6,632 nt of DNA, taken from the NCBI GenBank assembly GCA_900551145.1, contig URUQ01000066.1:1-6632 (forward strand), read 5' to 3'. This document shows positions 6,139-6,632 of the stretch, in pieces. The notes beneath the pieces are model-generated. The model did not search any database. It was not told where the DNA came from and was given only the letters and a program-made list of their open reading frames with translations. A program made the translations under genes and the position numbers. This stretch comes from an uncultured Eubacteriales bacterium (GTDB lineage: Bacteria > Bacillota > Clostridia > Christensenellales > CAG-917). Each line of letters opens with the position of its first letter. The first letter of the stretch is position 1.

Positions 6139-6594
6139 TTATCGAGTGTTGTATTCTTTCATCACTCTTTGCAAGTTTCTGTTGTTTTCTTTTTCCTTGA
6201 TTGCTTGGCGTTTGTCGTGCAATTCTTTGCCTTTGCAAAGCCCGATTTCCACCTTGACGAGTGCGTCTTTGAAGTAGACTTTGAGAGGTATGAGCGTGTA
6301 TCCCTTTTGTTCCACCTTACCGCGAAGTTTGTTGATTTCCGAGCGGTTTAGCAAAAGTTTGCGTGTGCGACGAGGATCTACGTTGTAATAACTGCCCATT
6401 TTGTACGGCGATATGTGCGTGCCGAGCATAAAGACTTCACCGTTTTTGATTATGACGAAACTGTCTCGAAGATTGATTTGTCCGAGACGCACAGACTTCA
6501 CCTCGCACCCCACGAGCACGATACCCGCTTCGTAGGTGTCCTCGACGAAATAGTCGTGATAGGCTTTTTTGTTGGTTGCGATAAGTTTTTCCAT
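6139..6594 (-). CDS. smpB: SsrA-binding protein SmpB (trans-translation)
   Basis: A 151-aa protein of typical SmpB length. It binds tmRNA and delivers it to stalled ribosomes, so that nascent chains are tagged for degradation and ribosomes are freed. Recognisable family segments in order are NKKAYHDYF near the N-terminus, [35 protein letters not shown], the INKL helix, [13 protein letters not shown], and the basic tail starting KGKELHDKR, which enters the mRNA channel. The ATG at 6592-6594 is the only possible start: an in-frame TAA lies four codons upstream with no alternative start between. No Shine-Dalgarno is present. In many Firmicutes smpB follows rnr; here a promoter directly precedes it and no rnr is visible before the window ends. 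No tmRNA gene was recognised in the window. Confidence 0.97.
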   Translation of the reverse strand: MEKLIATNKKAYHDYFVEDTYEAGIVLVGCEVKSVRLGQINLRDSFVIIKNGEVFMLGTHISPYKMGSYYNVDPRRTRKLLLNRSEINKLRGKVEQKGYTLIPLKVYFKDALVKVEIGLCKGKELHDKRQAIKEKENNRNLQRVMKEYNTR

Positions 6595-6602
6595 ATAAGC
6601 AA

Positions 6603-6631
6603 ATTATATATTACTATTATCCATTATTCAA
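6603..6631 (-). promoter_or_regulatory. Promoter of smpB, close to the start codon
   Basis: Read on the - strand, TTGAAT (6626-6631) and a perfect TATAAT (6603-6608) are separated by 17 bp. Only 8 nt (6595-6602) separate the -10 box from the ATG, so transcription should start within 0-3 nt of the start codon. The -35 hexamer is the same as that of the peptidase promoter. Confidence 0.7.
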
Positions 6632-6632
6632 G

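Overview
The window looks like the first part of a contig from an uncultured low-to-mid GC Firmicute, most likely Clostridia. I infer this from the protein families, the strong AGGAGG-type ribosome binding sites, the SigA-type promoters and the many U-tract terminators; I cannot give a genus. The first 13 bases match the end of the Tn5/Nextera mosaic-end adapter, so the left edge is probably a sequencing artefact rather than genomic DNA.

Left half (about 100-3695, + strand): a promoter and a two-gene, translationally coupled operon encode the two halves of a heterodimeric ABC exporter. Motifs split cleanly between the subunits. The first has a degenerate catalytic core (Asp for the Walker B Glu, Gln for the switch His) with a perfect LSGGQ signature. 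The second has the intact Glu and His but a deviant SQGQ signature. One ATP site should therefore be hydrolytic and the other impaired.

Middle (3696-4452): about 750 bp with no believable gene. It holds (a) a stretch rich in inverted repeats that ends in an intrinsic terminator and could be a structured RNA or long 3' leader/trailer; (b) 2.7 tandem copies of a 110-114 bp repeat; and (c) a 119-bp imperfect inverted repeat that joins the last repeat copy to the terminator of the next gene. A tRNA-Leu(CAA) gene on the - strand follows (4453-4540), with its own promoter and terminator.

Right half (4541-6632): an M20-family metallopeptidase (+) and smpB (-) converge on a shared bidirectional terminator at about 6087-6118. 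smpB encodes the tmRNA partner used in ribosome rescue. It has a near-ideal promoter whose -10 box lies only 8 nt before the ATG, and no Shine-Dalgarno, so it is predicted to be leaderless.

Apart from the exporter pair, the genes appear to be independent housekeeping units. The most unexplained material is the intergenic region 3696-4450.
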